Made by a program: the position numbers and the translations under genes
Shown here: in pieces, positions 61,290 to 64,000 of the stretch
Layout: each line of letters starts with the position of its first letter
How positions within the stretch are numbered: the first letter of the stretch is position 1
Notes under the pieces: generated by a model
Seen by the model: only the letters and a program-made list of their open reading frames with translations
The model's database searches: none
Told to the model about the DNA's origin: nothing
From: Acarospora socialis
Taxonomy: Eukaryota > Ascomycota > Lecanoromycetes > Acarosporales > Acarosporaceae
DNA length: 64,000 nt
Direction of reading: 5' to 3'
Assembly (NCBI GenBank): GCA_025617375.2
Contig: JAMYGW020000015.1
Coordinates: 183,526 to 247,525 of the forward strand

Positions 61290-62981
61290 TTAAGGATTAA
61301 ATAATATAAGTGCTAATATATTAGCCATACTTAATCATTCTTGTGGGGTAAATATAAATAATAAAATTATTAATGTTAAGGTAGAAATAGTGATAGTTAA
61401 AAAACTTGATAATACAATACTATCAACTTTAAATGTTACTTTTTGAAGTAAAGTGTTTTTATTCACAACAGTAGCATACAGGCTAAGATCTGTAAAGTCT
61501 GGATTTAATATATATTCAGATTTATCAAAAAAAACTTGTTTTATTATACCAAGATAATAAACAGCACTTATAACACTAGTCAATATAGCGATTAAAGCAA
61601 GAAATACATAACCACTATCCAGAGCGGCTGATAATACCATCTGTTTAGCAAAAAATCCTATAAGAGGTGGTATACCAACAAAAGAAAATATAGTTATAGC
61701 TAAACTTAAAGCTAACACTGGGTTTATATAGAAGTAACCTTTTATTTGACTAATAAGTTGTATAGGTGAATTATTTTTGTCTAACAATTTGTTGTATTGT
61801 TTATTGTCATTAACAAAGTAATATAAGGAAAATCCTATACTAACTAGTAAAATAAAAGCATTAAGGTTAGAGATTGAGTATTGCAGAAGATAAAAAATAA
61901 AGGCTTGAATTGATTCTATGCTATTAATACTTAAGGATAAAAGTATAAAACCAAGATGCGAAATTGTACTATATGCAAATAATCTTTTTATTCTAAACTG
62001 ACTTAATCCTACAACTGTTCCTATTATTAAAGATAATAAAGAACTAACTAATAAACTAGATGTCCAGCTAAATTGAAATGCGAAAAATGAATTACTAGTA
62101 TAATGTACTAATTCTAAAAAAAAGATGAAAATAGATATTTTAGCTATTATTGCTACAAAAGTTGTTACTATTGTAGGTATAGCATCATAGACATCAGGCG
62201 ATCAAAAATGAAAAGGTGCAGCTGACACTTTAAATAAAAATCCCACTGACATTATAAGAAGAGAAAAATTAAGATAATAAGGTTTATATCAATATAAAAC
62301 ACTGTTAGTGTTGTGATTAGCCATGTCAGATAGACTAGTAATTACATATAATCCATCCATATGAGTAGTACCTGAATTTGCATATAATAAACTTGTACCT
62401 AACAAAATAAAACAAGAAGATAAACCACCTAATAAAAAATAAGTTAGACCACCCGAAGTAGCTAATTCCGAATTTCTATACAAGGTAGATAGTAGGTACA
62501 AGCCATAACTTTGCAATTCTATAGATAAAAATATAGATACTAAGTCACTAGTAGATATTAATAATATAGATCCTATTATAATAAACAACAAGATCAAGGG
62601 GTATTCTATTATTCTAAATTGTTCTCCCATTTTATTAATTATTTTTGTTTTGTAGTAAAGAAATTTACAGAACAATAATTTGTAAAAAGAAGAATATTCT
62701 ACAAGTCAAACTTTTCTGGGGTAAAAACCAGTCAGTTGTAAAATAGCAGCACTTAGAATAAAGATAAAAATATGAAATGTTTGTGTAGTAGATGTAACAT
62801 GGTATAGACCTCCATATAAACCTATTCCCTTATCTAAATATGTCATGTAGAGACTTTTAATAGCAACTAAACAACAATAAAGCAAAATTACCATGGCTAG
62901 CCTAGAAAAAAGTATTGATTTGTCTCGTCTTAAGGTGACGGCATTAGATAATAATAAAAATAGAACAGAAAAAATAACCAT
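61290..62981 (-). CDS. nad2: NADH dehydrogenase subunit 2
   Basis: 563 residues from ATG 62981 ([20 protein letters not shown]) to TAA 61290, no introns. Conserved features include '[20 protein letters not shown]', '[20 protein letters not shown]' and '[12 protein letters not shown]'-type '[17 protein letters not shown]'. ND2 is an antiporter-like proton-pumping subunit of complex I. Several TGA Trp codons split it under the standard code. Directly adjacent to nad3, so probably co-transcribed. Confidence 0.96.
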
Positions 62982-62982
62982 T

Positions 62983-63055
62983 AGCCGGGAGAGAAAATCG
63001 AATTCTCATTCTTAATGCATGAAATTAATGTTCTAACCTTTTAAACTATCCTGGC
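62983..63055 (-). tRNA. trnM: tRNA-Met (CAT)
   Basis: 73-nt cloverleaf: acceptor GCCAGGA/TCCCGGC (one A-C mismatch), anticodon stem TTAAT/ATTAA with loop TTCATGC (CAT), T arm GAGAA TTCGATT TTCTC. Ends 1 bp before the nad2 ATG. Confidence 0.93.
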
Positions 63056-63243
63056 TTAGAATGGTACACTGACTTTAAGAGGAAACTTGCTGTCACACTC
63101 ACACATACAGTTTTCTACCTTTAAACTACATTATTTTCTATCTTAGAAATGTATCTGGTTACATGTCTTATATGTTTACATAAGTTTATAGCCCTGCTTT
63201 TAAAGTAATTTACAATAGGCTAGTTATAAAGCAAAGTATAATT

Positions 63244-63316
63244 TTATGTTGGAGTGATTCGAACACTCATGGATAAATACCAAAAATTTATGACTTACCG
63301 CTTAGTCAACAACATA
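63244..63316 (-). tRNA. trnQ: tRNA-Gln (TTG)
   Basis: 73-nt cloverleaf: acceptor TATGTTG/CAACATA, D stem GACT/AGTC, anticodon stem TAAAT/ATTTA with loop TTTTGGT (TTG), T arm GAGTG TTCGAAT CACTC. Confidence 0.94.
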
Positions 63317-63463
63317 TTAAATACTGTAATTTAATATAATATAACATTACACATGTATTAATTATAAGTGTATAATTTATTAAATTACAATAATTAGATA
63401 TAATAATTATATAAGCTAAATCAGCCTATAATGGATAAGATTTATAAATCAAATAGTGCAATT

Positions 63464-63483
63464 AAACTATCCTGGCTTAGTAT
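63464..63483 (-). repeat. Duplicate of the tRNA-Met 5' end
   Basis: CTAAGCCAGGATAGTTTAA repeats the 5' end of tRNA-Met and its leader (63041-63058) exactly, without the rest of the tRNA. The remainder of 63317-63843 is AT-rich with no gene. Confidence 0.75.
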
Positions 63484-63581
63484 GTTAATGCAAGATATAA
63501 AATACAATAAATATAATTTACATATCTTTAGAGATATCTCTCTGTAATAAATTTTTTTTATTATTTTTGTGCTAAATCTAG

Positions 63582-63660
63582 GTTATCTTTATATCTTTAG
63601 ATTAAGTTTTTATATATTTAGATTAAGTTTTTATATCTTTAGATTAAGTTTTTATATTAT
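63582..63660. repeat. 21-22-bp tandem repeat
   Basis: Three to four copies of TTTAGATTAAGTTTTTATATC in a row. Confidence 0.85.
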
Positions 63661-63843
63661 ATAGATAGCTAAATAATTTATTTGTTGTTTATGATCTTTT
63701 TATTTATAAAGTATTTGAGATATGTTTGTATTTGTATGAAATTTTCTTTAAGAAATTATTATACTTTTACTGGCTAGTTATTTCGTACTGATATTGCTAC
63801 TAGAGGTGATATTTGAGCTGTTATTTATAATTTGAGCTAATTA

Positions 63844-64000
63844 TTATTTTTCTTGTTCAAGATTATTAATTTTTTTTTTAGCATCATTAAAGATATCTTC
63901 CTCATTAGTTATATCTAAGATAGGCATTGTTACATCAGGCATGTAGCCAGCACGCTTAAAAATTTGTTTAATTAGAGGTCTATCTTTATAAGTAAGTTCT
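63844..64000 (-). CDS. C-terminus of an unidentified protein (5' part outside window)
   Basis: 52 codons open to TAA TAA at 63841-63846, ending FKRAGYMPDVTMPILDITNE then EDIFNDAKKKINNLEQEK. Hydrophilic, Lys/Glu-rich end. It does not look like the end of any core respiratory subunit I know; a ribosomal or plasmid protein is possible. Same strand as nad2. Confidence 0.55.
   Translation of the reverse strand, partial: ELTYKDRPLIKQIFKRAGYMPDVTMPILDITNEEDIFNDAKKKINNLEQEK

Noticed and set aside
63582-63660. Regular repeats considered as a CRISPR array
   Set aside because: Units are directly adjacent without spacers, in a mitochondrial genome.

Overview
The window is a piece of a large, intron-rich fungal mitochondrial genome, most likely from a basidiomycete (Agaricomycetes-like). 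UGA must be read as tryptophan: conserved cob, cox1, cox2, nad2, nad5 and RNA polymerase frames run through many TGA codons. The DNA is AT-rich. Almost every gene lies on the minus strand, so the 5'-to-3' gene order runs from high to low coordinates. No rRNA is visible, and cox3, atp8, atp9, nad4 and nad6 are not here.

Right part (64.0-52.2 kb): the C-terminus of an unidentified ORF, tRNA-Gln, tRNA-Met, nad2, nad3 abutting nad2, two displaced copies of the atp6 3' end each followed by a decayed GIY-YIG endonuclease, a plasmid-type ORF, a free-standing glycine-rich membrane ORF, tRNA-Arg, and a nad1 5' fragment. ND3 and the ND1 fragment both run in frame, without a stop, into extensions of about 340 residues (membrane segment, Gly/Asn-rich linker, C-terminal domain).

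Middle (52-40 kb): an integrated linear mitochondrial plasmid (invertron). A decayed family-B DNA polymerase on the plus strand converges on an intact T7-like RNA polymerase on the minus strand, with two strong hairpins between them. Three accessory ORFs (one broken) follow. A second decayed dpo fragment lies beyond the plasmid in the opposite orientation.

Left-centre (39.9-20.1 kb): cox1 with 12 exons and 11 group I introns, two of the exons only 11 nt long, followed in the same open frame by cox2 (a cox1-cox2 fusion with no stop between them). The introns carry LAGLIDADG and GIY-YIG homing endonucleases, and also non-endonuclease membrane ORFs, an alternative cox1 3' exon, and an ORF that joins a COX1-like C-terminal tail to a PD-(D/E)XK nuclease-like domain.

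Left part (19.9-0 kb): two related helical ORFs, an atp6 middle fragment, tRNA-Cys with a GGGACA repeat grown from its end, nad4L overlapping nad5 (TAATG), nad5 (five exons, four introns, a C-terminal extension of about 340 residues), fragments of a second nad5 3' end, and the 5' part of cob with four introns, running off the left edge.

The recurring theme is that 5' parts of respiratory genes (cox1, cob, nad1, nad3, nad5) are joined in frame to new C-terminal modules, and that copies of native 3' ends (cox1, cox2, nad5, atp6) are displaced nearby. This looks like repeated insertion of gene-terminal cassettes, comparable to the known mobile atp6 C-terminus plus GIY-YIG element of Allomyces, but here with several different protein modules, including a nuclease-like one. 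All exon boundaries were inferred by eye from protein conservation, reading phase and group I splice rules.
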